Of a DNA stretch of 64,000 nucleotides, positions 47,101 to 54,581 are shown piece after piece; positions within the stretch are counted from its first letter, which is position 1; the number at the start of each line of letters is the position of its first letter. The translations under genes and the position numbers were made by a program. The notes under the pieces were generated by a model. The model was not told the DNA's origin. It did no database searches and was given only the letters and a program-made list of their open reading frames with translations. The stretch spans positions 11,095,835 to 11,159,834 of the forward strand of contig OY759266.1 in NCBI GenBank assembly GCA_963662155.1, read 5' to 3'. The DNA is from Lamellibrachia columna. Taxonomy: Eukaryota; Annelida; Polychaeta; Sabellida; Siboglinidae.

Positions 47101-47540
47101 TTGGAATTCATGTTAAGGCATTATACTGAAAAAAATCAAACATCACATTTCTAAGTACTTTAGAATCAAATCTAACCGAGAACGAAAAAATATCTAAACA
47201 GGTGTTCGTTTTTATTTGAAAGCACAGGTGTCTTATCTAAAGTCACATTTTGGGGGTTAAAAAGACTTTTTTCAAACAAAAGTAGTTACTGATTACTTTT
47301 CTGGAAAAATCTTAACCTATAGTTTAAAATGCTACAACGAAAAACACCAAGAAATGCTGGTTGTACCTTCAATTCTGTGGCTGTGAACGGTTCCATCACG
47401 CGTCTCATGTCCAACACAAGGTCTCCAATATTCTTACCAACGTTCCCCCGATGAAAGACAAAGGAGTGTGGGCTTCTCTTGAATGGATCCTCCTGTTTTG
47501 CCGCAGCCTCACTCTGGCGAGCATGTTTCGCAGAACGACC
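27436..47540 (-). CDS. PPAN: Peter Pan/SSF1 homologue, Brix-domain 60S assembly factor, 10 exons found
   Basis: Ssf1/PPAN proteins act in the nucleolus in early 60S ribosomal subunit assembly (27S pre-rRNA processing). Exons in transcript order, with phases that all chain, are 47540-47367, 47054-46911, 46625-46446, 45166-45090, 42701-42594, 41567-41454, 40369-40226, 32524-32379, 29598-29512 and 27719-27436. They give 485 residues plus a missing short first exon (human 473). Numbering from the first recovered exon, the Brix domain begins at SPHSFVFHRG (23-32) and includes RRVMEPFTATELK, DFVSVAGPLNVSHFIVFTKN, LPRGPTMTFK, MFQNLFPSINV and DFRHYNIRAVPVG. LSESEAELDG...LPQTLAGRGNMK and GPRLSLQLVKIQEG follow. 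The tail holds a KEQRKRKQQEDVRRK helix, an acidic segment with DIDYYRSEVGEEPEPELFP, and a Lys/Arg-rich end that would serve nucleolar localisation. Introns reach 9.9 kb (32.5-40.2 kb 7.7 kb) and hold most of the repeats of the window. Confidence 0.93.
27770..29160. repeat. AATTACA/AATTCCA-rich interspersed repeat region
   Basis: Repeated tcaattaca and caattccaat words at 27776-27935, 28430-28730 and 29085-29150, resembling hAT subterminal repeats. The last PPAN exon lies immediately below. Nothing coding was recognised. The remainder up to 29500 is plain intron. Confidence 0.35.
29512..29598 (-). CDS. PPAN: PPAN exon 10
   Basis: Acceptor aactttgtag, donor aaccag|gtaatg. It encodes DSDNDDKASDEMGDIDYYRS and EVGEEPEP, the acidic segment that precedes ELFP in animal PPAN proteins. 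Confidence 0.88.
30211..31333. repeat. 36-bp minisatellite, about 31 copies
   Basis: Nearly perfect copies of a unit with tgtttagcctagccgtgtag and gcttactgctatgagc, with only scattered single-base changes. It lies in the PPAN intron between exons 9 and 10. The homogeneity suggests recent expansion. The rest of the intron, 31340-32370, holds nothing I recognise. Confidence 0.97.
32379..32524 (-). CDS. PPAN: PPAN exon 9
   Basis: Acceptor ctgtcggtag, donor ctcatg|gtaagt. It encodes the charged helix KQKEQRKRKQQEDVRRKEEL and on to ERSLQGMKAA, matching human KKSLEGMKKA. Confidence 0.88.
32585..33318. repeat. 55-bp minisatellite, about 13 copies
   Basis: Copies of aacacattaactttatcata, ttcagatttcaacaagctat and tg(c/t)tatatgtagtat. 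A single C/T position distinguishes two copy types that are interleaved. It starts 60 bp upstream of the PPAN exon 9 acceptor, so it sits at the branch-point end of that intron. Confidence 0.97.
33485..34070. repeat. 31-bp minisatellite, about 19 copies
   Basis: Copies of tacaattgttagtaacgcta plus tgcatgttttc, with variation mostly at the acgct/atgct/acgtt position. Each unit holds two small palindromes (acaattgt, atgcat). Confidence 0.95.
34080..35040. other. PPAN intron 8 segment, no gene recognised
   Basis: Plain intronic sequence. A minus-strand frame at 34544-34771 resembles nothing certain. Confidence 0.5.
35052..35171. repeat. (GA)n microsatellite
   Basis: About 120 bp of GA-rich repeat with interruptions; the SLSLSL frames on the minus strand are artefacts. 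Confidence 0.95.
35861..36013. repeat. 50-bp tandem repeat, 3 copies
   Basis: Three near-identical copies of cactttgaatggtccttact and cctgaggaccatacactatg. Each contains the inverted pair ggtcct...aggacc. Confidence 0.93.
36400..36470. repeat. Dispersed repeat copy with CTCF-like motif (copy 1)
   Basis: The reverse complement of gcggccatctggtgga (36405-36420) is tccaccagatggccgc, close to the CTCF core. The surrounding roughly 60 bp match 36848-36910. Confidence 0.4.
36848..36910. repeat. Dispersed repeat copy with CTCF-like motif (copy 2)
   Basis: tgccacctggtggc at 36853-36866 reads gccaccaggtggca on the minus strand, close to the CTCF core CCACNAGRKGGC. It has the same orientation as copy 1. 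Confidence 0.4.
37230..37284. repeat. 18-bp tandem repeat, 3 copies, inside the transposase remnant
   Basis: Three copies of cagggtctgccaacaaca, read on the minus strand as in-frame VLLADP repeats within the former transposase. Confidence 0.95.
37751..38078 (+). mobile_element. tRNA-derived SINE with target-site duplication
   Basis: The 5' end has an A box (tggcctagtggtt) and a B box (gagttcaagaccc) of RNA polymerase III. The body contains gatggactagtgtcccgtcc, a type of central segment shared by SINEs of many aquatic animals (from memory, not searched). The 14-bp sequence tctcctttttattg flanks it at 37737-37750 and 38079-38092. It splits the Tigger transposase near codon 12. Confidence 0.9.
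39120..39615. repeat. Pair of GACTTG-rich repeat patches
   Basis: 39125-39270 and 39488-39610 share gacttgagacttgacttg(t) words and the order tagaattcacagagatgact / ggaattcagagaaatgact, cagtttgtgacttgc. A 19-bp repeat (caagttcatgttgttgtga x3) lies between them at 39296-39357. They are probably two ends or two copies of one element. Confidence 0.5.
39690..40195. repeat. 43-bp minisatellite, about 12 copies
   Basis: Copies of atgctagccccaggatacaa and cacaacattcaccctgttgc plus acc, with variants gtcc/acccc and tatcac/gttgc alternating along the array. It ends about 30 bp from the donor side of PPAN exon 8. Confidence 0.95.
40226..40369 (-). CDS. PPAN: PPAN exon 8
   Basis: Acceptor catcttgcag, donor aaaaca|gtaagt. 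It encodes LTEIGPRLSLQLVKIQEGM, then HEFVKKTESEIAAIQEMRRK, the last part of the Brix domain and the start of a charged helix. Confidence 0.93.
41097..41240. repeat. AATTACA-rich repeat beginning cagggctggg
   Basis: cagggctgggtccaattaca at 41099 looks like a hAT terminal sequence, and it is followed by caattaca repeats. No opposite end was found. Confidence 0.35.
41454..41567 (-). CDS. PPAN: PPAN exon 7
   Basis: Acceptor catgtgttcag, donor catcag|gtgggt. It encodes GGNLSESEAELDGPHNEVEL and PQTLAGRGNMKTAKSAIR, matching human GLSESEAEPDGDHNITELPQAVAGRGN. Confidence 0.93.
41765..41955 (-). mobile_element. tRNA-derived SINE, minus strand
   Basis: The reverse complement has an A box (tggtttagtggtt, about 41938-41950) and a B box (ggggttccagtcca, 41891-41904). 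The body shares ctggtgtcta and its surroundings with the SINE at 48925-49075. Confidence 0.7.
42594..42701 (-). CDS. PPAN: PPAN exon 6
   Basis: Acceptor gtcttttgcag, donor atgaa|gtatgt. It encodes NIRAVPVGMSRGVKKVVRGK and IPDLGHYNDISEYLMK. Confidence 0.93.
42785..44215 (+). mobile_element. hAT-like DNA element with transposase remnant
   Basis: Arrays of aagtac/gtactt words occur at 42815-42930 and, inverted, at 44095-44215, as in hAT subterminal regions. Between them, 42993-43175 encodes LAGIRKRFATALADKQAIAA and AILHPTF, the typical hAT transposase motif before the dimerisation domain. A 42-bp tandem array sits inside. Exact ends were not fixed. Confidence 0.6.
43405..43660. repeat. 42-bp tandem repeat, 6 copies
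   Basis: Copies of taagtggctgaatggatagt and tgttgcctttcctgacatga within the hAT-like element. The period is divisible by three, which explains the long repeated minus-strand frame. Confidence 0.95.
44565..44905. repeat. 39-bp minisatellite, about 9 copies
   Basis: Copies of ggcacagggagtgagtgagt and ccttgtgtgcctgacggct. The period of 39 (13 codons) keeps minus-strand frames open (HTRTHSLPVPAVR). No gene is inferred from this. Confidence 0.95.
44905..45062. repeat. C/G-strand-biased segment ending in MITE-like end
   Basis: Repeated gttacc...ccccat words (gtaacatgggggagt, gttacctatcccccatg, gttacctctcccc, gttaccctttcccc) are followed by attttgtgtagtgttgtata, the same end as the MITE at 14310-14515. 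It sits just 28 bp from PPAN exon 5. Confidence 0.5.
45090..45166 (-). CDS. PPAN: PPAN exon 5
   Basis: Acceptor tttctttgacag, donor cacta|gtaggt, ending in phase 2. It encodes VKLNDIRRCVLLNYNAETKT and VDFRHY. Confidence 0.93.
45170..46440. other. PPAN intron 4, no feature recognised
   Basis: AT-rich intron between exons 4 and 5. No repeat or coding similarity was seen. Confidence 0.6.
46446..46625 (-). CDS. PPAN: PPAN exon 4
   Basis: Acceptor gatgtttccag, donor aacacg|gttagt, 60 codons. It includes PLLVMNGFSGDGMHLKLMTT and MFQNLFPSINV, nearly identical to animal homologues. Confidence 0.96.
46911..47054 (-). CDS. PPAN: PPAN exon 3
   Basis: Acceptor catgttgacag, donor ttcaag|gtagct, 48 codons: RRKNVLKDFVSVAGPLNVSH, then FIVFTKNEAAVNMRLIRLPR and GPTMTFK. 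Confidence 0.95.
47367..47540 (-). CDS. PPAN: PPAN exon 2 (first one securely found)
   Basis: Acceptor gttatcctttag, donor ttgaag|gtacaa, 58 whole codons. It opens GRSAKHARQSEAAAKQED and carries SPHSFVFHRG, the start of the Brix domain. The codon before the acceptor is TAG, so the exon cannot extend upstream and a start exon must exist elsewhere. Confidence 0.93.
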
Positions 47541-47544
47541 CTAA

Positions 47545-48695
47545 AGGATAACCACATTATCCACATTACACGCACCACAAATACTTGAGTGTCTACACAA
47601 TATTTGGTGTTGATTTAAATAAGGAATGTAAAAGAAAACAAAAGATGAGCAGATTGAACAGTCAATGATAAATGAGTGCACGTTTCATCACAGAAAACTG
47701 GCATCACGTTCAATGGTTTGTAGGCAACCAGACTTGAAAGTTCTGCCTGCCAAAAACGTACATTCTTGAGGCAATTTGGAATATCATTAAAATGCAATAA
47801 ACACGTATTTGGAGACACGTATTTGGAGCATATTTCTTCTTCTTGACGGTAGTATGCAGATGATATGTTAGGCGATTAGCGGGTGTAGGGACACTGATTT
47901 TTCATTTCAAAAAAGGCAAATTCTGTTTCAACTGATATAATTTCCGTTTCAGAAAAAGGTAAATTCTATCATATATCTGTTTTAATTGGTATATTTTATG
48001 TTTCAAAAAGACAAATTTCGATTGAAATGTGTTATTTTCAAAACTTGTTTTTAACCATGAAATGGTACACTGTTGATTGCTATTTGTGTTCATTTTACTG
48101 TGAATATTTTTTCAAATTCATTTTGGGAAAAATCAAATCTACCTAATATCCACTGCAACATGCTAGCCTGTTTATGCGACTATTAAATTACTTAATGTTT
48201 GGTCAAACAATAAATGAAGTGAAAATAGAAACACCAAAAACCCTTGGTGAAATTTAGTTACTTTGTCATGTGAATGGCGAGACGACAGAAGTCACGTCCA
48301 TGATCTGCGTTGGCACGCACAGTGTTTACTATTTTGGATATCCACGACCTTGAACCTTACCAGATCTAACAACTAAAATCAATTCTTTCGACCATTTAAA
48401 TAAAAATACAAATTTGTTCACTAAATCGACTGCGGATGTTACAATTATATATCTGGACATCAAAGAATCGGATTTGCGATAGGCTAAATCAATTGAGGAT
48501 GGAAAATGAGAACTCATCGAAGCTGCATTTTGGCATGTACATTTGGTAAAATGATCACGCACATAAACGCATAACTTTGCTTTTATATATAAGCTTTATA
48601 TATAAGCATAAAGTACACTGTATCACTGTTTCGTTGATTATAAACAAATTTAATGTACTGTGGACTGAACCAAAAACAGTGAAGGCCTACTGCGT
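47545..48695. other. Region upstream of the first secure PPAN exon
   Basis: It must hold, or lead to, the start exon of PPAN. I could not identify a convincing ATG-donor pair in it. Confidence 0.4.
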
Positions 48696-48696
48696 A

Positions 48697-48710
48697 ACAT
48701 GGCGGCCGCA
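48697..48710. promoter_or_regulatory. YY1-type motif near expected PPAN 5' end
   Basis: aacatggcggccgc fits the AAnATGGCGGC consensus found at start sites of many housekeeping and ribosome-biogenesis genes. It lies 1.2 kb upstream of the first secure PPAN exon. Confidence 0.35.
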
Positions 48711-48749
48711 TGCCTTGCTTAGTTCAGCTTCAAGCTGTTTTGATGCCAT
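48699..48749 (-). CDS. Weak candidate for PPAN exon 1
   Basis: An ATG at 48749 opens MASKQLEAELSKACGRH and reaches a possible donor cat|gttacg after exactly 17 codons, in the phase required by exon 2. It does not resemble known PPAN N-termini, and a shorter exon elsewhere is equally possible. It overlaps a YY1-type promoter motif. Confidence 0.22.
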
Positions 48750-48924
48750 CTTCTGTAGCATGGAATAAACCTGTAGATTTTTAATGTTGTTTATGCAACT
48801 TGGAATTTCCGTTGGAGAAGTTAAATTCTGTTTGAAAATATAAATATTGTGGATTCTGCCCACGTTCCACGAACACGGAATTTTCTTTCAAAAAAGGGGA
48901 ATTTTTTTAATCTTAAGTTTGTGG

Positions 48925-49075
48925 GGTTTGGCCGTCTGGTGGTAGAATATTGGACTCTCAGTCGAGAGGCCGAGTTTCAAGTCCACCTACAGCCGTTTGC
49001 TTGTTTCTTTCATAAGAGACACTTAAAGCAGATGGTCCCATCTTCCTGGTGTCTAGTTAGGCACTTCAAAAAAAT
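48925..49075 (+). mobile_element. tRNA-derived SINE
   Basis: A box ggccgtctggtggtaga (about 48930) and B box gagtttcaagtccac (about 48972), then a body with tcttcctggtgtctagttag shared with the copy at 41765-41955, ending in an A-rich stretch. Confidence 0.7.
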
Positions 49076-49327
49076 TTAATATTATGATAGAACATTGGTA
49101 ATTTATTTAAATTAAATGTGACATCTAAAGAACCCAGAATTGTTTATTTTATTAGTATATCTTTATTAGATCCAAAGATATCACAATTGTAATACGGAAA
49201 AAAATTAGTCAATTGTTTGTATTTCGTATACAGAGAAGACTCTCATTTTTGTGTTTATGTTCAATAAGTATGTGCTTAAAATGCAATAACTTGTTTATTT
49301 TTACATTTGCATTTTAATAATTTGTTG

Positions 49328-49400
49328 AGGGTTTGCAAGCACCTTAATCAGGGTCATAAAGGGTTTGCAAGCACCTTAATCAGGGTCATAAATCTATATC
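49328..49400. repeat. 34-bp direct duplication
   Basis: Two exact copies of gggtttgcaagcaccttaat plus cagggtcataaa, side by side. Confidence 0.9.
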
Positions 49401-49404
49401 AGTC

Positions 49405-52090
49405 ATTTATTATTAACGGTACACTGTAGCCGTAGATGTGGGACTGGAGCCATAGAATTACAAATGGCAGAGGGATAAATCATCGTCGCTTCGTATAGTT
49501 GTCATCTTGTTTTGATATGTACAAGCCTCACAAAACAGTCCACATTACATCGCTGCTAGCAATGATGTGCAGACTTTTTGTGAATTGCAGACGCCTATAT
49601 TTTACTAGGGTTGCGCCGTGTTACCAGTATAACTCTGGTATATCGAAGCATTTTCTTTTGCGCAATACATAACAGCTATCGCAATATGCCTTTGATGTAC
49701 CGATTTCATATAAACTGACTGGTTCACGGACTGTCCAGTAGACGCAGATAGCTAAGTTTACCGTAACTTTGTACTTCAGTCCAAATGTTTATAATCAAAA
49801 GAAATAAACCCAATTGTAACAGTCATAGTTATACAGTGTCAGGTCCAGTTCGTCCATCGTATTTTCGAGTATAACTAGCTGTACGCACACATGATTATCA
49901 AATGATTCCTGCAGCAACATTGTCTGCCATACGGAATATAAACATTAATAAAATTTGTTTTGCTAACAAATTGGTTTGGTAGCGAATTAAATTTGAAGAA
50001 ATGTAAATAAGTCATGATTGCATTCTGGACTGGAGACTCACTCTCACTGTGTCAGATATCCGTAAAATTTCACAACCTAGTGTAACTCTAAAACCATATA
50101 CCGTGTTCCAGTGGCGTAATGATTCCCCCCACAGACTAATTTCCACCTATAGAACACATTAGTAGCATCAAATATTATGAGACATAGTACACTTTTGCTA
50201 AACTTTCAATAGAAGCACATATGTCGTCTAATCTATATTTTCAGCTTAATTTTAGGTACAATTTCTATCAAAAAAGGACGACTAAGAAAGACAAATTACT
50301 TCTTTCAGAGATCCCGCTATAACTGATGAAAATGAATGGAAGCAGCTGTCAAAACAACAGGCAAAACAAAGCGTTAATGAGATTCCAGTAATTGCTGCAG
50401 CACTAATCTATACTTGGACTTCTTTTGTTGGGTATATTATTTGGCTAACAAGGGATGTCGCACCTCACTTCCGGTAATATTGTAATGTGATCGTATGCCC
50501 AGATACGGATGTTGAAAGGTGAGTGGGGTCATTCCTGGTTGCATACCCTGTTATATATATATTAGTTACAGGGGCTCAAGCTGATTCAGTTGGCCGTGGA
50601 TTGGAAAATGGTTGTGATTTTATGGGTGGTCAAATAATCATTATAATGAGACAGGAGCATACACTTAATAATGTGTTCATCATATTAAAAACTGCAAAAT
50701 CACCTAGGCTAAGTACAGAAGACAGGCAGAAAGAGCAGATGACATACTACCCTGTGGTGTCATGCCTGCCCAGCGGCAGCACCCATTGGCATTCCATAGT
50801 GATGATTTGCCATTGCCACGATTGGCCATTGGCATTGCCGATGCTGGACGATAATTTAAGCAAACACAACATTATAGCATTTACGTACGTGTCTCTTCTT
50901 GTGTCGCATCCTTTTGTCTCAACCAGCACTTTCGCCTAGTGACCGGTGCCAAAATAACGCAATAGAATAAACTCAGATGTTTTTCCTAGATTGTAATTCG
51001 CAGATAAACACTTTTAACACACCCCACGTGTTCGGTTTCGCCCTCTGTGCGAATGGAAACAAACTAAAAGAAGGAACATCTTTGTACGACAGGGTGCAGC
51101 ACTTGTTAGTATACAGAACCCCACGAGATGGCACCATCATTTCACAGACTAGTAAGAAGATGTCCCTACGATGACCGACCTCTGCCACTCCCACCGAGAC
51201 TAGCGATGTGGGAGAACCATAGACATAAATAGAACACCCGTTAGTAAAACAAGACCGCTGAGCTCTTATCAGTTGACACATGATAAAGTGATGCAGGCAT
51301 GGACCAGTGACATTCATGCTGCTGCACGGCAAGAACCCACTGGAAGCCCAGTGTTTATACTGTACAGCACCCAGTCTTCATCATATAATACTAATAAGAG
51401 ATTATTACTATATAGCTATAATATACCTAATACTTTATTACGTGCACAATCTACCCATGCACCTTGTATATCAAATATCATAACATATTAACTATAACAG
51501 TAGCACCACTAAACATGATCGAAACTGAACTTTCTGAAGTGCTCTATACATGTATTAGCTAATGACTGCAAGTGATAAAAATCTCATTAAGCCCTGTTGG
51601 ACATTCTTCTTAAAGGTCCCAAAAATATTGTTTTCCCATCTTCCAACACATTCCCCAGCTGCTCCATCACAGCCATTTCCACCTGCAGATCAAGATCTTT
51701 CTCGAATGCTATCTGGCCAACTTGCCCAAGGACATGCCTCATGTAAAGAAGTGTGCTCTCTCATTTAAGCTGTCAATTGTTTTAGTAGGCAACCTTTCAC
51801 ATGGTTTGTCAAACAAATGCACAGAATGCAATGGCTGTTGCAATGTGTACAGAATGAGTTACATGATAGTGGTTCATACAATGATGAAAAGGCAAACGAC
51901 AACCAAAAAGGGGAGTGCCTCATTAAATGCAGATGACTTAATAAAGAAAAAAAATCTTATTAATGAGCTGACATCTAGTAGAGTTTTAAAAAAGGGTTAC
52001 AAACATGCATACATGCACGCACACATTATTTATAAAACTGAATCCTACCCCTATTACATTTTATGTTGCATCCGATCAATGTGACTACTG
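49405..52090. other. Intergenic stretch without recognised genes
   Basis: Several modest open frames (50523-50939 plus, 50973-51332 minus, 51722-52084 plus) have no motif I recognise and no splice context that joins them. Confidence 0.5.
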
Positions 52091-52226
52091 GGAAACACTT
52101 AATGTACACTACCCCCATGAAAAACAAACGTATCTGTAACATAGTGATATTTCAGAACATTTTCGAAACTGTTACATTCATTCACATATACACTAACACA
52201 GCACAAATATATGCGATATAAATTAC

Positions 52227-52315
52227 CTGAAAATAATGAGATGTTAGATCCTCTCTTCTGTCGATTCGTACAGCTGTAAGCCACACGGCAAATAACCATA
52301 TTCATTGTCCCACAA
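52227..52315 (-). pseudogene. THAP-domain-like first exon or remnant
   Basis: On the minus strand, MNMVICRVAYSCTNRQKRGS and then NISLFS leads to a donor tcag|gtaatt. The VAYxCTNR pattern with two Cys resembles the start of THAP zinc fingers, which are found in host proteins and in P-element-type transposases. The spacing between the two Cys is one longer than usual, and I could not find the rest of the domain (the C-x2-H part). Confidence 0.4.
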
Positions 52316-52597
52316 CTTTCTCCAGCAAGCCTCCAAAATGTTTGTCTTGGAGAGTTTAACACTAATGCACGATGTTCACTCCAGTATGAACATCCCAACT
52401 GCCCACACTTATAACACAACTGCTGGGACCACCCTCACCCGAATTATTAATCGGTCTGGTGGCAATGCCCTATTAAGAACAAATGACAATGACAAGTCTT
52501 CAAGTTAATTGGTTCCTGGTGTCATCATCACTGGCTACTAGCCCGATAAGTTTATACTTCTCTGGTAGCCACCTCATCTTCATTGCTTTTGTTTGCC

Positions 52598-52797
<200 letters not shown>

Positions 52798-53040
52798 AGT
52801 GTGTGGAATGAGAGGCATGTGTTACCCATCTGCACTAAGTTGAGCTATGATAATATTTACTCCTACATTTGCGTATCAATATTATAGAAGCGCATGTGTT
52901 GATTCATGTTCTGGCAGCACTGGTCGGGCGTTAACTAGTGACATGTTTAATATATGTAGGCGCCTATGTTTACACTCTACGATGACAGCTTCATGAATAA
53001 TTCATGGAATACCACTGTGATGTATTGTGTTAATATGACT

Positions 53041-53298
53041 AGATTTAACAAGATTTAACAAGATTGCCACCCCAAACAACAAGTTCCAGATGGCAAGTGG
53101 ACAAGGAAGCCATTGGCTTATCAAGAGTCCAACAATTTTCTCATCTATGTGTAGCCCGCCCTTATCAGATATCTGTCAATTCTATTTTTAAACATATTCA
53201 CACTACTAGCATTAAGACAATCATTTGGCAGTTTGTTCCATTCATTTATCACCGTCTGTGAGAAAGAGTACTTTCTCATGTCCAACCTACACTGCTCC
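53041..53298 (-). mobile_element. Older CR1, 3' part (interrupted)
   Basis: The reverse complement encodes QCRLDMRKYSFSQTVINEWN, then the ORF2 end (ASSVNMFKNRIDRYLIRAGY) and the CR1 3' UTR, finishing in 10-bp aagatttaac repeats at 53041. Its upstream neighbour in the original element is at 57551-57745. Confidence 0.85.
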
Positions 53299-53300
53299 TA

Positions 53301-54579
53301 AGGCACTTAATTTGTGGCAGTTGTAGTAACTGGGTAGATTTCGTCAAGTCTGGGTGCGAGAAGTCCTGGGCTGAGGTCCAGGCAGATAGTTTTAGTTTTG
53401 AGTGTAGGGGATGCGCAAGGATGAAGGAACTAGAGGTGGAGTTGGAAGAGCTGAGGCTGCTCGTTGTGGCAATGGTGGGAAGGGAACAGGGGAGTTGTGC
53501 CGGTAGTTCCGGTGAGGGAACAGTAGACGATAAAGTGGGGAAAGACACAAGAGATGCTAGGGAGAGCTCACCTCAGCCTGGGAGGAAGCTGAGAGGAGGG
53601 AAGGTGACAGGTCATAGGGAGACAGGACGTAAGGAGACGGGAAGGAAAGGAACGGGAGGGAAGACAACCGGGGTGAAGGAGAGGGGAGTAGGGGAGACAG
53701 GAGGGAAGGAGAAGGGAGTGGGGGAGACGGGAGGGAAGACAACCGGGGTGAAGGAGAGGGGAGTAGCGGAGACAGGAGGGAAGGAGAAGGGAGTGGGGGA
53801 GACGGGAGGGAAGACAACCGGAGTGAAGGAGAGGGGAGTAGCGGAGACAGGAGGGAAGGAGAAGGGAGTGGGGGAGACGGGAGGGAAAACAACCGGAGTG
53901 AAGGAGAGGGGAGTAGGGGAGACAGGAGGGAAGGAGAAGGGAGTGGGGGAGACGGAAGGGAAGGGGTCAGGACAGAATGTGATGGAGGGGATCGAAAGGA
54001 AGAGTTATTCTGCAGCAGTGATAGAGGGGGTGAGGAAGAGAGCGAGGGTGTTTGTGGGGGATTCGATAGTTAGGAAGACCGACAGAGTCTTAAACAAGGG
54101 AGATGATGTGGTGGTCTGCTTGCCTGGAGCCAAAATAGAGGCGATAACTGAGAGGGTAAAAAACATCGTAGGCTCGGGTAAGGGTGGATCTGTTTTAGTA
54201 CATGTAGGGACAAATAACGTAGAGAGGGAGGGTACAACTGCCATAGTTAGGAAATATAGGCAGTTGGTCAGAACACTAAAACAGACGCGGGTTGAGCAGG
54301 TAATACTGTCAGGGATTTTACCTGTAATGGGCAGGAGGGGTCATAAATATCGAAATTGTCGGGGGATGGCAATTAACATGTTAGTCCAGAGGCTGTGTAG
54401 GGAAGAGGAAGGTGGATTTATGGGGAAGTTTTGTTGGGAGGGCTGATATGTACATGAAGGATGGGCTTCATTTAAGTGGAAAGGGGGCGGCAGTATTCGC
54501 GGACAAACTTTCAGCAGCAGTAGATAGCGACTTGGGTACAATGACAAATATTTTTGGAAGTAAACATTCTTTAAACTAG
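53301..54579 (+). pseudogene. CR1 ORF1: Cys-rich finger, basic repeats and SGNH-type esterase (frameshifted)
   Basis: The frame is open from the element's truncated 5' end at 53301. Cys residues (CGSC near 53313, then a Cys and ECRGC near 53405-53415) form a PHD-like finger, followed by a short helix with ELEVELEELRLL. Four in-frame 25-residue repeats (GGKTTGVKERGVGETGGKEK plus GVGET) span 53658-53957. The esterase has VFVGDSIVR (about 54047, catalytic Ser), VLVHVGTNN (about 54193) and, in another frame after about 54410, DMYMKDGLHLSGKG (Asp-His). CR1 ORF1 proteins are known to carry such an esterase. The shift separates Ser from Asp-His. Confidence 0.85.
53658..53957 (+). repeat. 75-bp in-frame tandem repeat in CR1 ORF1, 4 copies
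   Basis: Copies start at 53658, 53733, 53808 and 53883 with gggaagacaacc. Each encodes 25 residues rich in Gly, Lys and Glu, between the finger and the esterase. Confidence 0.93.
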
Positions 54580-54581
54580 AA

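Noticed and set aside
50523..50939. 138-residue frame as a gene
   Set aside because: No motif, atypical composition, no splice partner or supporting neighbour.
53557..53892. Minus-strand SLPSPPLPSPS protein
   Set aside because: Antisense of the repeat region of CR1 ORF1.
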